From Tetrahymena elliotti 4EA (lineage: Eukaryota; Ciliophora; Oligohymenophorea; Hymenostomatida; Tetrahymenidae), in NCBI GenBank assembly GCA_000231825.2, contig JH720351.1, positions 310,001 through 374,000 of the forward strand: a DNA stretch of 64,000 nt, in the 5' to 3' direction. Below are positions 12,249 through 25,696 of this stretch, one piece after another. Made by a program: the position numbers and the translations under genes. The notes under the pieces were generated by a model. The model was not told the origin of the DNA. It made no database searches and saw only the letters and a program-made list of their open reading frames with translations. Position 1 is the first letter of the stretch, and every line of letters starts with the position of its first letter.

Positions 12249-12964
12249 TTTCTTGAGTTATTTTATTTGTTATTTATCAACTTTTGATTTAGATTATTTC
12301 GAAATATTATAGTATTTTATTTTTTTAATGAAGTAAAAAAGCTGTCAAAAAATCTACAATTGATTTCTTTAATTCTTGTTTTTGCTATTTAATTATCTAA
12401 AAAAAAAGTATAAATAATGATTATTCGAATCCGTCAAATAACCTTTATTATTTCTTCTTATTAATATGTTAACAAATTTTCATTTTAATGGAATCGGGGT
12501 TTTTTTATTTGAGTTATAGTGGTTTAGTTATTCTTAAGGAGAAGTTATTGTATTTTCACAAAAAATTAATAATATCCATCAAACATTTAAATCCAGTAGT
12601 TCATAGTAGTTCATGAATATTTTTACTTTATACTCTTTTTTATAGATCATGTTATAAATTTCTAACAGGCTTTAATTTTAGTGTTTACACTTATTTTATT
12701 AAGCAAAAGAAAGTACTTTTTAATTTAAGCATCATTCATGAGACTCAATTAACTATTTATTTAATTTCAAAAATCAGGTAAAAAATTAAATAATTTAATT
12801 GTAAATATAAAAGAAATTAATTACAAAAATAAATATAAAAGTAAATGAGGCCTATTTTGTGTTTTGAAATATAATTGGTGCAATTGTATAAGGATGCTTA
12901 AATAATTTAAAATGTTGTTTTGTTTCATAGATATTTAATAAAATTTTAATGTAGTCTAATATTT
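12249..12964. other. Intergenic, upstream flank of the REJ-type gene
   Basis: AT-rich, with no supported frame. It should contain the promoter of the minus-strand gene starting at 12248. Confidence 0.5.
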
Positions 12965-13215
12965 TTATCAATTTTAGCCATTTTTAATTAGATTTATTTT
13001 GCTGAAATGTATTCTATTCAAACTCTAGCATCTACTTTATTGTTGATAGATAAACTCTTTGGCTAGTATTGAAAATGATTTTAACCCACCTAAAATTACT
13101 AATTTACACATTTATGTAGCTCATTCTTAGTTTAAATCAATTTTTTATTCTTTTTGTGAGACACTCTAAATATTATTTTTCCTATGTTAATAGAATTTTC
13201 CATTTTTTTAGAAGG
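12965..13215 (-). pseudogene. Decayed duplicate of the FAM136-like gene
   Basis: The minus strand aligns with the C-terminal two thirds of the intact gene at 13946-14344. Recognisable shared pieces are YLECL, then a Cys-Val-Asn-Gln-Gln segment, then QYQPKSLS, then a final helix. The pieces lie in different frames: a frameshift follows the first motif, and a TGA interrupts the penultimate helix. The N-terminal third is not recognisable. Spacing between the copies is about 1 kb, and the DNA between them also looks related. Confidence 0.75.
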
Positions 13216-13945
13216 ATAAAACTTTGAAACATTTAAAGAAATAATCTGTAAATATCTGCATTATTTTATAAAATTTTAATCGATGAATTTGAGTAAATAA
13301 AATAATCGGCGTCTTAATTAAATAATGTCTACATAAATTACTTTCATAAATAAGCTGACTCTCTTTTAATATTATTAAAAAATTCACCTTTATTTGTATT
13401 TTTCAAATTAGTTAATTTATTTTTAACAAAATAATATGTTTTAAAAAGGAATTGTAATTGTAGAATAGACTCTTTTCATTTTTCTTACATTTTATAAATT
13501 ATTTTACAAATTATTCCTAGAAGGGCTTCAAAAAAATTTATTAATTCTTAATACAATATTTGATAAAACCTATTTAATTCAAATATTTATTTCTTTTTAT
13601 TGAAATAGTTTTTTAAGTAAAATCATTAAATTTCTGAGAATAATCTTCAAATTTTAAAATATTTAACAATGAGAAAATATTAATTATAAAACATTTAATT
13701 ACAAGAAATTTCTTAGATTAATTCTAATATTTTCGCTAAAGATATTTTTATCACAATTTCACAATTACACATAAAAAATTATGTTTAAGGGTAAAAATTA
13801 AAGAAGTTATTTACAAGTCAACTATAAAAATAAATGCGATTATGCAATAAAAGTAGAATTATTAATTGATGTAAGAGTATTTAAATAGATTTAAAATTTT
13901 ATCTCATCAATAAGTAAAACATTTTGATAAAAATATTGAAATATT

Positions 13946-14344
13946 TCAATCAATTTTAACTGTTTTTAATTAGTTTTAAATTGCTGAAATTGTATTCTTT
14001 TCAAACTCATTAGCACAAATTTCTACTTGCTCGTTAAAAGAGAAATTCTTTGGTTAGTATTAAGAAGGTTTTTAAGTTATTTGATATTATTAATTTATAC
14101 AGTTATAAAGCTGATTCTTTCCATTATCAAGAGCGAGAGAAATGTTTAAATCTACTTTTTCATACTTTTTGAGACAATCTAAATATTATTTTTACTAATC
14201 ATGCTTTAAAGGTTCTAAACACTAATAGAGTTTTTCATATTTTTTTTTATAAAAGTCTGCTATTTAATGCTAATATTAGTCATAGATTTTTTAGTCCATT
14301 TCTTCAACCTTTTTTTCAATGATGCTGTAGGCTTCTCCAATCAT
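13946..14344 (-). CDS. Small helical protein, possibly FAM136A/DUF842 family
   Basis: This is a single uninterrupted frame of 132 residues in ciliate code, start ATG 14344, stop TGA 13946-13948. The protein is mostly helical, with Cys in four places: LYQCLEPL, YLDCLKKY, LYNCINQQ and VEICANEF. The order and spacing resemble FAM136A (DUF842), a mitochondrial intermembrane-space protein with repeated CxxxC helices. Here only the first Cys of each CxxxC remains, and the second is Leu, Tyr, Tyr/Gln or Phe. If the assignment is right, disulphide-based import would not work in the usual way. The function is unknown, and the family match is by eye only. A decayed duplicate lies 1 kb downstream. Confidence 0.6.
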
Positions 14345-16676
14345 TTTACAGTAATTTAATAAATAAATATGTGGCTTTTTTTAAATATCTGATAACTATC
14401 TAGAAATATCTGAAAAATACAAAAATAAATATTTAAATTAATAAATATTGAAATTAACAACTAACCCAAATCATGTAAAATGAATCTAAATTATTAGTAT
14501 GTATTCTACAAGTAAATTTAAAATTTAACAAATAATCATAAATAGAAAAAATATCTCTTTTTAATGATAGATTTTTAATTGTAAAATAAATTTCTAAATT
14601 AATAAAAGGTTTTTAAAAATCCAATTGTTCTCTTTATTTATAAATCAAAAATCTATTTATTTTGTCACAAAACATAAAAATCATTAGCAATTTTATTATT
14701 TAAAAATAATTAAATCAAAAATATCTTTAAAATACAATTACTTTTATGATTATTTTTAAATTATTTCCTAAAGTATAATGAAAGATATGTAAGTATATAG
14801 ATTTTATTGCATTTATTGATATTTTTAAAATCCAAATCTAAATCTAAAATTAAAATTGAAAATTAATTAGTAGAAGAGTGATATCTAAATCTAAAATTTA
14901 CTTTAAATTTAAACAAATTAACTTTTAGATTTTATAATTGAATTTAATGATATATAAAAGATTAATTAAAATTATATCTGACCAGTTAAAACATACATAT
15001 TAGATGCTGCTTAATTATTGATATTTTCTAAAATATAAAGTTAAATTGTGCCCATAAATAGTTAATTATATATTTTAAAAACACACTTCGATTTGACAAA
15101 AAAAATAAACTCTTAAATAAATCCAGACTTAAAATATTATTTTTTGTTAATGGTGTCATCATAGAATAATTAAATCTAATTTTAAAATATAAATATTTTT
15201 ATGAATAATTTAGAAGATGTTAAATAATATTTATTTATTATTTTAAATGCTTAAAATTTCTCACTTTTGAGATTATCTATGATATTCAGTTCATAACAAA
15301 AAAAATATACATTCTTAATTCTGTAAATTGAATATTAACCATTAGATATATTTTTTAATTAAGTTCATTAGACTCTGCCAATTTCATTTATGAAGGAATT
15401 TAAACCATAGATTTTTATATTAAATCCACTTTGAGAAAATAATAAAATCTTAATAAATAAATAAAATTACATGTTCTATTAAACAACTATGAAAATTATT
15501 ATTTGATTAAAGTACACTTACTTTTTCTTTTCAAAAAGCCTTTTAGATTTCTCAGTAATTTATAAAATACTTATTTAAAATCAAAAGAATGTAGATATTT
15601 TAATATCAAAAAATATCTTGAGAAAAAATTAACACTTTATTTTATTTTCAAAATTCTTCAAACTTATAAAGAAAATTAGTTTTTATCTTACTCCTTAGTT
15701 AATATTGTTTAAATTGCTTTTCTGATTAGCAAAACAATAAATATTTTTAGCCATAAAATCCAAAAATTTGTAAATTAAATTAATAATAATGTAAGGAAAG
15801 CTTTAAAATAATTCTGAAACAATTTCATCTATCTATGAAATGAAAAGTAATTCATACAAAATTTAGTGAGTTATTTTGATATCTATAATTAGTATTTCCA
15901 TTAGGTAATTAAATTGATTAAATTGTAAAAATAAAATAGGATTTTGAATTTCTTTTATACCCTTATGAAGGAGAAGGCTAGATTTTTAGAATTGTGAATA
16001 AGTATTTTAAAATTAGAAAAATGTAATTTATTAATTCAATGATCAAATCTACCTGTTTTTAAAAACATTGATCACTCCTAATTTTTAATCAAAGTTATGG
16101 ATAAGCCTGCAATAAATATTTTGTAAGTGATATCATAAATTTCAAATAAAAAGGTGGATGATTAAAAATAAGAATAGGAAGAAGAAAGATAAACAAATAT
16201 TGAGTAAATGTGACCAAAAAAAATAAAGTCGATGATCAAGAGCAAAATATTAAAAAAAAAGCAAAAACATTAGAATAAATGAATGAATAAAATAGTTTGT
16301 TTGTTAGTAAGATAGTTAGTTAGTGATTAAGTACAAAATGTATTTTGCATGGAATTCTCAATTAATGATTGAATGTAAAATATATATGTAATTACTTTGA
16401 TATCATGAAATAACAAATAAAAAATGAATTAAAATATAAATAAATAATAAATTGATTTGCATGTATAATAGATTGATAGATAAATGAATTTTGTGTTTTT
16501 TGCTTTAATTATAGATATGAACGGCTAAATATTAATATTAATAATAAAAACTTAAAAACAAAGCAAATAAACTACTAAAATTTAAACCAATTTACTAAAA
16601 AAACCTTTACTAACAAAACTACAGAAATAGCCATTTAAATAACTCTCAATTTTGTCTATAGCATCATATTATAAAA
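14345..16676. other. Long AT-rich intergenic region
   Basis: No coding frame with protein-like composition was found on either strand. There are many A/T runs and some short direct repeats, such as the TTAGTTAGT motif near 16316. It serves as upstream flank for both divergent neighbours. Confidence 0.5.
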
Positions 16677-17360
16677 ATGTAGCAAAACAAAGCAAATCCA
16701 AACCATATTGTTTTGGTGGGTGTTTTTATTATGTTTGTCAATTCTGCTCTTTCTTTCTCTAGATTGATTATAGAAATTCTCTATTATGCAAAAAAATCTG
16801 ATAGTTGTTCAACTTCAGATTCAAGTTCTGGCTGTTCATCAGACTTATCAAACCATTTATTTAAGGAATAAGGATTCAATTATATTATAGCTGTTTCTAT
16901 TTTAGATGCCATAATTGTTTTCATGAGCACAATTATTTTATTATAAGTTAGAAAGTAATTTGTAAATAATTGCTTGTAGTACACTTATTTGATCATTCTT
17001 GTCACCAGTCTTATTTTAGTAATCCTCAGTTACAATTAACAAGGCTAATATATGAGCAGCTCATATACAAAAGCTCTTTAAGCTGTATGTGATCAATCAA
17101 AAAGTTACTCAGGCTGCGATTTTTTAAGTATTTAGAAGGATTATAGAAATTGTTTAATCCCTTTCCCAATAACTTAGATCTTACTTTCAATAGTACTAAA
17201 AATTTACATGGAACATGTAAATAAGGCTGCAGCTGAAACATTATTGCAGTAAGAAAGAGAGAAAAAAAAGGCTGAAGAGACCACTCTCGATGCTCATTTT
17301 TACAATTCTAGAGGAAAACCATTTACAGTCCTTGAGCTTTATAACATGGGAAAGATTTGA
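16677..17360 (+). CDS. Four-TM membrane protein, unknown family
   Basis: A single exon of 227 residues; the start ATG is followed at once by TAG (Gln), and the stop is TGA at 17358-17360. Four hydrophobic segments are visible: around 12-35 (HIVLVGVFIMFVNSALSF), 75-97 (YIIAVSILDAIIVFMSTIIL), 105-125 (YLIILVTSLILVILSY) and 170-190 (PITQILLSIVLKIY). A Ser-rich stretch with Cys lies between the first two, and a Cys-containing loop lies between the third and fourth. The C-terminus is charged, with a Lys/Glu-rich helix. The layout is tetraspan-like, but no CCG motif is present, so I do not call it a tetraspanin. Confidence 0.8.
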
Positions 17361-18838
17361 TATAATTAACTATAACTATGAAATGGATCATTTAAAGTTA
17401 CTCTTTTAATAATATTTTAGATAAATTTAATTAAAAATATCCTCTTTTTTCTCAAATAAACTTCTTTTTCGAGCAGGTTATTACTAGATAAAAGCATAAA
17501 AATCATTTTAAAATCAAAGAGTAAACTAAAATTTTATCTCTAAAAGTATTCAATTTATTCTTAAAAACCCTTACATTAATTAATAAATATTTAATCTAAT
17601 AAGACATAAAATAACATCCTCTAATAATAATTAATGTAAGCTAAGATAAATTACAATTTTTACTAAGATCAGATCCTATTAATTCATTCATTCCTTTGTT
17701 CCTCCTCTTTTTCCCTAGTTGAAATTAAAAATTAATTTATTAAACCTTTTTTAATATATATACAATCAAAATCTAACTCTTCAACTCCAAGGAGAATCTT
17801 GCTATTATCTCTGAAAGAAAAATAATTAGTAAAAATTTCTTAAAAATGCTAAAAAATGAATTCAGCTTGATGGCTTAAAAGAAAATTAGTTCTAGATTTA
17901 TGATGAAAGTAGATTTTCATTTAAAATACATAAATTTTTCCAATAATTTAATAAATAAACTCTAATTAAATTAAATTTTGATAGACAGTAAAAATAATTT
18001 TACAAGAGTTATTAAATAGTATTAATTTTTTTAGCTAAACAAAAAAACAAATTCATTAAAACATTAAAGAAGAATAATAAATTCTATAGAATTAGCACAT
18101 GATGTACAAATTTCTCCTTGATTTAAAAAGATGATTGATACTATTAATAATAAAAATATAATAAATAACAAATAAATCACACTAATTTTATCTAAAAATA
18201 TTTTATTATTTTTCCTATATATTTTCTATACTAATTTATCTTAAATTAAAAATCTTTTTTCTTTATTATTTTTTTTAGAATTTTTACTAGCTTATTCTTG
18301 TTAATATTTGTCTTAATCATTTAACTCTAAAAACTTCTAAATTTAGGCACTAAGATAAATTTGGATAATTACTTAATTTTAAGATAAATTAATAATTTAA
18401 TACTCTAGATAAGTTGTTAATTACTCACAAAAAATAATCCTTAACAATTTAAATAAATATTTTGAATTAATCAGTTTTTTTAGTTTAAAAATTAAGACAA
18501 AAAAGATGAACTTATTATTTTGTATTTTGTATTATCATATATTAGAATAATTAGCAAACAACTAATAATCAGCCATCTAAATTAATTGAAAACAATGAGT
18601 GATACAAGTTTTGAAAGAAATTGAATATTGAAAATTGAATTTTTATAAAAATGCTCTACACTATATTTGGAATTATGCGCATTTAAAAAGAATGGATTGA
18701 CATTACGAAAAAAAGTAATAATAATGAATATAAACTTACTTATTTAATAATCAAATTGAAAATTTATAGATCACATCTTTTTAGGTAATTTGTTTTCAAA
18801 AAAAAAAAAAAATAAATCAAACAACTATAAAAATAGAT
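17361..18838. other. Intergenic AT-rich region
   Basis: No supported gene. The sequence is the 3' flank of the four-TM gene and the 5' flank of the next gene. It ends in an A-run just before the start codon at 18839. Confidence 0.5.
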
Positions 18839-20221
18839 ATGAATTTGGAAGTTGAAGAAAACATCTAAAAAATTAGGAGAAACAGTCTTCATACATAAAT
18901 TTAATAGACCTAAAAATTAAACCTCTAATCTGAGTAAACAGGCTCTTTACAATAGAATACAATTTAGAGGAGCAATAGCTATGATAATATTCGAGATCTG
19001 TAGACCAATAACTCATCAGCAGATAATAAATCTAACTCAAGCTTAACAGAATAGAATTAAGTGAAAAAAAATATTAACAAAGATGATTCAATTTAATATG
19101 AGGGAAATAATAAATTAGCTAATCTTTTCTAAGATACTTAAAAAGTAATATCTTAAATTGATAAAATCTCAGTATTACTAGAGAGCTAGTAATTGCTAAA
19201 AAAACTTCATTAAGAGCTAGAGAATCTAGTTCTGAGAAATAGGCCTTTTCTTAAATCTTAAAATAGATCAATTAACTGTAATACAAGGTTTAATCTTTAT
19301 AAAGCTGCAAAGCAGTCTTCTATATCAAGATCTAGAAGCAGATCTAATGATAAAAAAAAATCTTCTAGGGTTCAGTCTACATTTTGCTATTCACCTTCCT
19401 GCAGAAGCTAAAAAAATTCATGTAGCAGTAATAAGTACAGTGGAAATATTTTCAAGCATAAAATAGAGGACGATCTGAATAATGACTCTAAAAGAATTTA
19501 AACTCATTTCTAAGGATAAGAATTTGATAAAGAAAATATATATATCGCAAGCAGTAGTGATAGCAACTCTCCTTTGATTGGTAGTGAAAATAATAACATT
19601 GAAGACGAAGAATAAATCATAAATAGCAAGTTAGAAAAAATGAACTTTAAATGTGAATATTCCCCAAAGTTAAGAAGAAGAAACTAGTATTACGATGAAG
19701 AATAAAAGAGAAAAAGTCGTAAAGTAATATTCTACCTCAATAACTTAGAGGAAAAGAGTGAAGAAGAAGAGGACTAAGATTCAAATACTTAAAGCAGTTA
19801 TAAAGATAGAGAAAACTTATTTGCAAAAAAGGAATCTATGAATGCAAAAATAAGAGACGATTCATTTGATTAGCATAAAAAGAAACATGAAATAGAATAA
19901 TTGAATGAGATATTGAAAAACCTGTCAATTGATATTTAAAATGAAGTTATTAAAGCCTAGCAATAAAAATAATCTTAAATACAGTCTGAAGAGGACTAGC
20001 AGCAGAACAGCTAAGTTTAGTCTACTAACCAAAGCAATACTCCAAATATTTTTAATATCAATTCAGAATAAAATAGTTTTAAACCTAACAAACCTTCAGA
20101 TACATAAGCTATAAATAATCAACAAATTTAATCCTCAGTAAACTTCTCACCTTAAAAATATAAATTTAAGTCAGTAGAGGCAGGTATGGATTATGTTATT
20201 AGAAAACTACAAAATCTTTGA
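18839..20221 (+). CDS. Ser/Gln/Asn-rich, highly charged protein, unknown
   Basis: A single exon of 460 residues in ciliate code with dozens of TAA/TAG Gln codons. The reading frame is confirmed by continuous length and a single terminal TGA. An N-terminal low-complexity region is followed by a possible coiled coil at about 105-140 (repeated Leu/Ile with Glu/Lys). Next is a basic Ser/Arg stretch near 165-200 (SISRSRSRSNDKKKSSR), then acidic runs (EEKSEEEED near 305). The C-terminus ends VEAGMDYVIRKLQNL. The RS-like segment suggests a nuclear or RNA-associated role, but no domain was recognised. The next gene in this direction starts 1.5 kb away. Confidence 0.75.
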
Positions 20222-21733
20222 TTATGTTCAAGGAATTAATAAACTTTAATCATAATAACTAAGTACAAATTTTCTAAAATACATTAATGCGAACACTAGC
20301 AAAATAAATAAATAAGTCTATTTTCTATTTCATCATAGTGTCTACAAAAATATTTTGATTTTTAGAAACAGTTAAAATCTCTTATCTGAAAATAGAAATA
20401 AAAATGGGTAGACATCAAAAAAGTAAAAAATAGCAATCATTAAAAAAAGCAGTAAAAATTGTAAAATATAAATAAATAAATATCTAAAATAAAAATTGTA
20501 AATAAATCAAAAATTAAATTAATGTTCTATCTAAATGTATCCAATATTAAATAATACTACTTTCACTTATTTTTAAAAATTCATCCATTAAATTACATTT
20601 AAGTATGTATCTAAATTTATAAAAAACGCAAACAAAACTAAACTAAAAATTTCATTATATAAACTCAACTCATAGGATAAGGGCATAAAATATATTTTCA
20701 ATAAAAATCTCAATTTATTTTTGATTGTTAGATAAATATACCCTTTAAATTCAAAAGCAATTCACTCAAGAATTTGCTTATTTTCCTCACTATTCATATT
20801 CAGAAGAAAATAAATATTACATTTAATTATGAAAATAATTTTAAGATAATTGAATATCGATTTATTAATTGTTTACATATTAGAATGTATTTTTACCATC
20901 TAAATTTATTAACCTTATTTTTAAATTATTTTGAAAATCTACTCCCAAAAATATTCAATGATGTAATAATAATTCCTCAAATAATTTACATAAAAGTAGA
21001 TGAAATATTTCCAAAATAAAACGACAGAAATCCAATCTAATAATTTAATTTAAGATATTTATTATTAGTCTATTTTTTAATTTAGAATTTAGAATTTATT
21101 TAAAAATATTTTTAATCAATTAAAAAAGCTAAATTTCGTTTTTGACGTATCTAACTTTCCATAATATCAAATCTTTAATTAAATTAAATTTGTAATGGAT
21201 ATCTAGGATTTATAAAATAAGCATATTTTGTATTTTATAATGTAGAATTTATTTTTTAATTTTCTTAGTTTCTGGTTGTAAATTTATTTATTTTTTGTTA
21301 GTAATTATTATTATTAATTTGATTAAATATTATTAGTTGGCTTTGTTATTATATTCTATATTTAACCCAAAAAATTTTAAAATAAATGTATTAGTAAAGG
21401 GTTCTTGCTACAAAAAAAGTATATCTGTTTTTTTAAGGTAAACAAAGAACTTAAAAAATAGTATTTATGCGATATTGTTAGCTTTTTTTTTATTTTGACT
21501 AAAATATGTAGAAAGTAACTAGAATGTAAGATCACCAATATGGAGGTAAATGAATATGCATATTACTGAAGAATGCGTTCACTTTTTCCCTTATCTTCTA
21601 TCATATAAACCTGAGGAGATAACTGATAACATTTTGTATAAAACAGATGTCACACTTATACCTGAATGTATTTATTTTTTTAATGAGTTAGCTTTAAATT
21701 TTAAAATAAAAAAATAAATACAAAGTAACTTTG
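20222..21733. other. Intergenic region
   Basis: AT-rich. A hydrophobic 81-codon frame at 20774-21019 has the composition of random AT-rich DNA and was not accepted as a gene. Confidence 0.5.
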
Positions 21734-24116
21734 ATGCTTAGCGAAGTAGATATTCTGATTAACAAAGATAAAGATACTATTACTTAAATCCTCAAGCATT
21801 CATAATTTAGCTAAGATTCAGCCTATCCAAATCATTAAAATTATATGGAAAAGATGATAAACCAAAGAAAATAATAACTTGAAAATAATCTACAATAAAA
21901 TTAAGAAGAATAATAGAACAGTAAAAAGAAAACAAAAAAAAATTTGATAGGTTCAGCTATATATTAGATAAAGCCAACAGAAGAAATAGTATAAGGAGCA
22001 GTAAATTACTAATTTTTATTATTAATTTTCTAACTAGTACGAAATATCAATTATTGTTAGCAAAATAAATTAATAATACTTTAATTACAAATTAGCTCAA
22101 CAAAAAATTAAAATTCTTTAAATGTTTGTTAAATATCTTCTTAATAAATAAATAATTTTATCTCTTTAATTATAAACATAGAAAAAGGTTTTTTACAAGA
22201 CTTACATACTTTATTTTGAGACAGAAAGTGACATGAATATAATTTATTGTGCATTTAAAAATGGAAAGTCTTGGAGAGATTATTATTATTTTTGTCAAAA
22301 TAATTTCATGAAGCCAGACTATGATTTCCTTAATTGGATTGTTGATAACTCTAATGGAGATGGCTAAGAACAAAAACCTTTCATGGTTGACTTATAATAT
22401 TTTGAATAAAATACTTAAACACTTCAGTTAGAATCTCTTTAAGTATTTACAAAAGGCTTCAAACACATTTATTCATTGCAATTTAATACACAAATTAATA
22501 TACAATTATAAAATTTTATCTTTGAGCCTCTAGAAGAGATGTTTAATACCAAAAATCTTACAAAAATTTCTCTATCAAAGTAAACTTTTTTTATCAATAA
22601 TTGAATCATTTTATTTAAAAAGATATTTTTTTGGTTAACTTAAATTGAATAATAAAATAATAGATGCACATTGAATGATAAGATATTGATTTCGATTTTT
22701 CCTCATTTGTATAAAGGCTTTTATGTGTTATCAGAGTTAGACCTCAGCTATAATCTTTTGACTGATGATTCCCTTGACTTTTTAATTATATATATTCCTA
22801 AAATATAAACTCTTGAAATACTAAATCTATCACATAACCTATTTGAGGGAGAAGAAAGAAAATTTGCATAATTTATTCATACTATAAATTTACTTCAATT
22901 GATAGATACACCTGAGAGAATTTATGATGGTTTTAAATTATATATGAGTCATAATTAATTAAAGGATTCCATTTTAAAAGGTTTAGAGCAATTTATCTTA
23001 TTTGCAAAAAATCATTAATTTTTTTATGTTGATATTTCTCACAACAAACTTTCAAGTTATGCCCTATGGAGACTGTTTAAAGATATAGAATTAAATAAAT
23101 ATTAAGTACTAAGCAACCAAACCCCTAGCAAGGTAGTTATTAATATGTTTCCTCTTCCATTTAAGCCTAATTTAATTGAAAATTGTGTTGAGTATTTCTA
23201 CTAACTATATGTATCTAAAAAAAAATATGAACGTAAGTAATCATTTATATTCTATTTAATAAATTCTTTAATTAAATTCTTTAAAATAGATTATCTAAAA
23301 AGTAAATTTTAAAATTTACAGACTCATGATTTATTAAGAGGATAGTAAGATTTATAAACAAATGAGGAAGAAAGATAAGAAGCAGAATACTAAAGAACAT
23401 AAGCCTTAACTATATAGATTGTAAGAAAACGTTATCAACCTCTTAAAAAGATACCAAATAAAAAAGAATACATTAACACTATTCTAAAAATAAGCTAAGA
23501 AATAAAGAAAATTGAATAATACAATTTAAAAGTTGAGGAGTATAAATTATTTTGCTAGGAGATATATGATTTAGAATTTGAGTTTCCTCTTTCAAAACTG
23601 GAACCACTTTAAGCTATAATTTGGGATAAATTAAATGAAGTAAAGAAAATTAAATTGTTTTAAATTTTTTTAAAAATTTCTAAATTATTTTAGGCTATCT
23701 TGATTAGAGATCACTATTGTATTAGCATACTTATAGAATGTTGCTTCTACATAGGTTTAGAAGTTTAACTATTCTAAGATTATTTTTATAGAATTAATTA
23801 GGCTATAAATTAAATGAACAATTAATAATAAGATGATTTCTATCCAGATAATGTTGATGGAGTTGAAGAAGATTTACAAAATCAAAAGAATGATCTAATA
23901 AACGTGATATAAAGAAGAGAAAAAATTTAGAGATAAATTGAAAATTTTTTGAATTTCGACTAATAAGATGAAACACAAGTAAACTATTAGCTTGACTTTC
24001 TAGTGAAAGAAGCTATAAGATTAGATCTAAGAGGAAATGCTATAGATATTTTACTTTTAGTTAAAGAGAAACGTGATATTTATATTTAAAGATAATTGGT
24101 TGGAATTATGCAATGA
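21734..24116 (+). CDS. Leucine-rich repeat protein (ribonuclease-inhibitor-like LRRs)
   Basis: Exons are 21734-22000, 22182-22579, 22664-23232, 23290-23639 and 23694-24116, all joined by GTAA...AG introns, giving 668 residues. LRR motifs in the middle (about 205-330) read LTKISLSKCTLND, LSELDLSYNLLTD, LEILNLSHNLFEG and FYVDISHNKLSS. The N-terminal 90 residues are Gln/Lys-rich. The C-terminal half is Glu/Gln-rich and probably helical, with a second LRR-like phrase AIRLDLRGNAID near the end. LRR proteins of this kind act as scaffolds; in ciliates many are axonemal or basal-body proteins, but nothing here fixes the role. An upstream ATG at 21550 opens another frame that ends early, so 21734 was chosen. 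Confidence 0.75.
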
Positions 24117-25696
24117 TCAAAAACATAATTTGTCTATACCAACTATCCAATTTTTAATAAAGATTCTCTAAAACAAAAATAAAATATCCAGAAAAAGAAA
24201 TTATTTAATTTAAAAATAAAAATTCAGTAAAAATGGTTAGAAAATTTATGTAAATGCAGTCATATTTTTCTAATATAATTGTCATAGATATATTCATTGA
24301 GCTGGGCTATTTTAAATTTAGTTTACAGTTAAATAAATTTGTGTTTTTAAACAATTATAATTTTAATAAATCATCGACTAAAAGTAATAAATTATCTTTA
24401 TCTACTATGCAATTTTTCAAAATCTCTGGTAAAAAACCGAAATATGTATTCATTTAAAGTCAGAAATTCAATAAAAAATAGATTATTAAAATAGGTATGA
24501 AATCTTTTTAATATTTAAAAAATTTCTTCATTTATTTGGTAAGTTTTAATTTACTTTAAAAGTTTAATTTCTGAATGAATTGACAAAAATAACCAGTTGA
24601 CTAAAACAATTATTTACTCTTATCAAATACTCCCAAATAGGAAAATCTAATCACAAATTCAAAAATTCAATGAAAAATGATTTATTTTTTACTTTAATCC
24701 TTTTTTTGATTTGAAATTCACTTGGTTTGTTTTAAATTTAGATTAAAGTTAAATTTTTTTGTTTATATATATATATATGTATAGTACCCTAGGGTACTGC
24801 CCTTATTTATGGGGCTACATACAAATAGAATACTTTTTTTTTTTGTTTTTAATCAATTGACAAAATTAATAAATTGTCTATATCTATCTTATCTCTGATG
24901 TATTTTTTTTTAATTTTCTGTTAAACTAAAATTTTAAAAGAAAATATAAGTATTTTAAACGAAAAACTCTATAAGGCATTATCATACTCTTATCATTATT
25001 TTTAATTGAATTTATAAAAAATGAATGATTAATATGCTTTAAATTTATGTTACATTTTATATTTCTTCAAATTAATTTACTAAAATTTTTACAAATTCGA
25101 AGAATATTAAATTAAGCTTTTCAAAAGTTCATATAAGAATTTCAAGGTGCAAGTAAGAATCACGCAAAGAAATCTATTTGGGGAAAATTGTGTAAAAAAC
25201 ATAGATTAATTATTATTTTTTTTGGGTATTTTAAGGATAAGAATATCCGTAAGATAGAGGAATTCAAAATTTTAGCCAAATGGAAAAAAGAAAAAGTTAC
25301 TAATTTTAAAATTTAGAGAACTATGATTAAATCGCTAATATAAGTTTTTTAATTGTCTAAATATATATATTGATAAATATAATAAAAGTTTGCGTGGACA
25401 ATAATTAAAGCTTATCAATTATCAATGATAAAATAAAAATTAATATGAACATAAAACCAATCATGATTAGTTTTATTTGCGGGATCATTGTAATTATCTG
25501 CATCTGTATCATATTAATAAGAAAAAAAATTTTTTCTATTCAATTTTTAAGCCAAATAATAAATTAAATTTTCTTTTTTTTAATTGAATTACTAGTAAAC
25601 AAAATACTTTATTAATTTATTCATTTCTCTTAATTAAAAGGCATTAAAAAGGAAAACAATCAATAGAAAAAATTTTTAAAAATTCTTTAGTCAGTT
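24117..25696. other. Intergenic region with a hairpin element
   Basis: No supported gene. A 67-codon frame at 24254-24457 looks like chance. The region contains the second copy of the GTACC-palindrome element at 24763-24820. Confidence 0.5.
24763..24820. repeat. AT-run plus GTACC-palindrome hairpin element, copy 2
   Basis: A (TA)n run and TAGTACCCTAGGGTACTGCC form a perfect palindrome, GTACCCTAGGGTAC. GCCC, a short AT loop and GGGGC follow, and then TACATACA. The first copy at 5266-5316 shares the palindrome, the GCC...GGC stem and the CATACA tail. Only loop and flank differ, and base changes in the second stem are compensated, which hints at a selected fold or a transposon terminus. Confidence 0.6.

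Noticed and set aside
16300..16330. TTAGTTAGT-type repeat as a telomere-like or tRNA signal
   Set aside because: Too short and imperfect, and not the ciliate telomere repeat GGGGTT; no cloverleaf can be drawn.
17026..17241. 71-codon minus-strand frame
   Set aside because: Shadow of the four-TM gene at 16677-17360.
20774..21019. 81-codon hydrophobic plus-strand frame
   Set aside because: Composition is Ile/Phe/Asn/Tyr as in random AT-rich DNA; no leader, intron or repeat structure; lies in intergenic DNA.
24254..24457. 67-codon plus-strand frame
   Set aside because: Random AT-rich composition just after the LRR gene end; no supporting motif.
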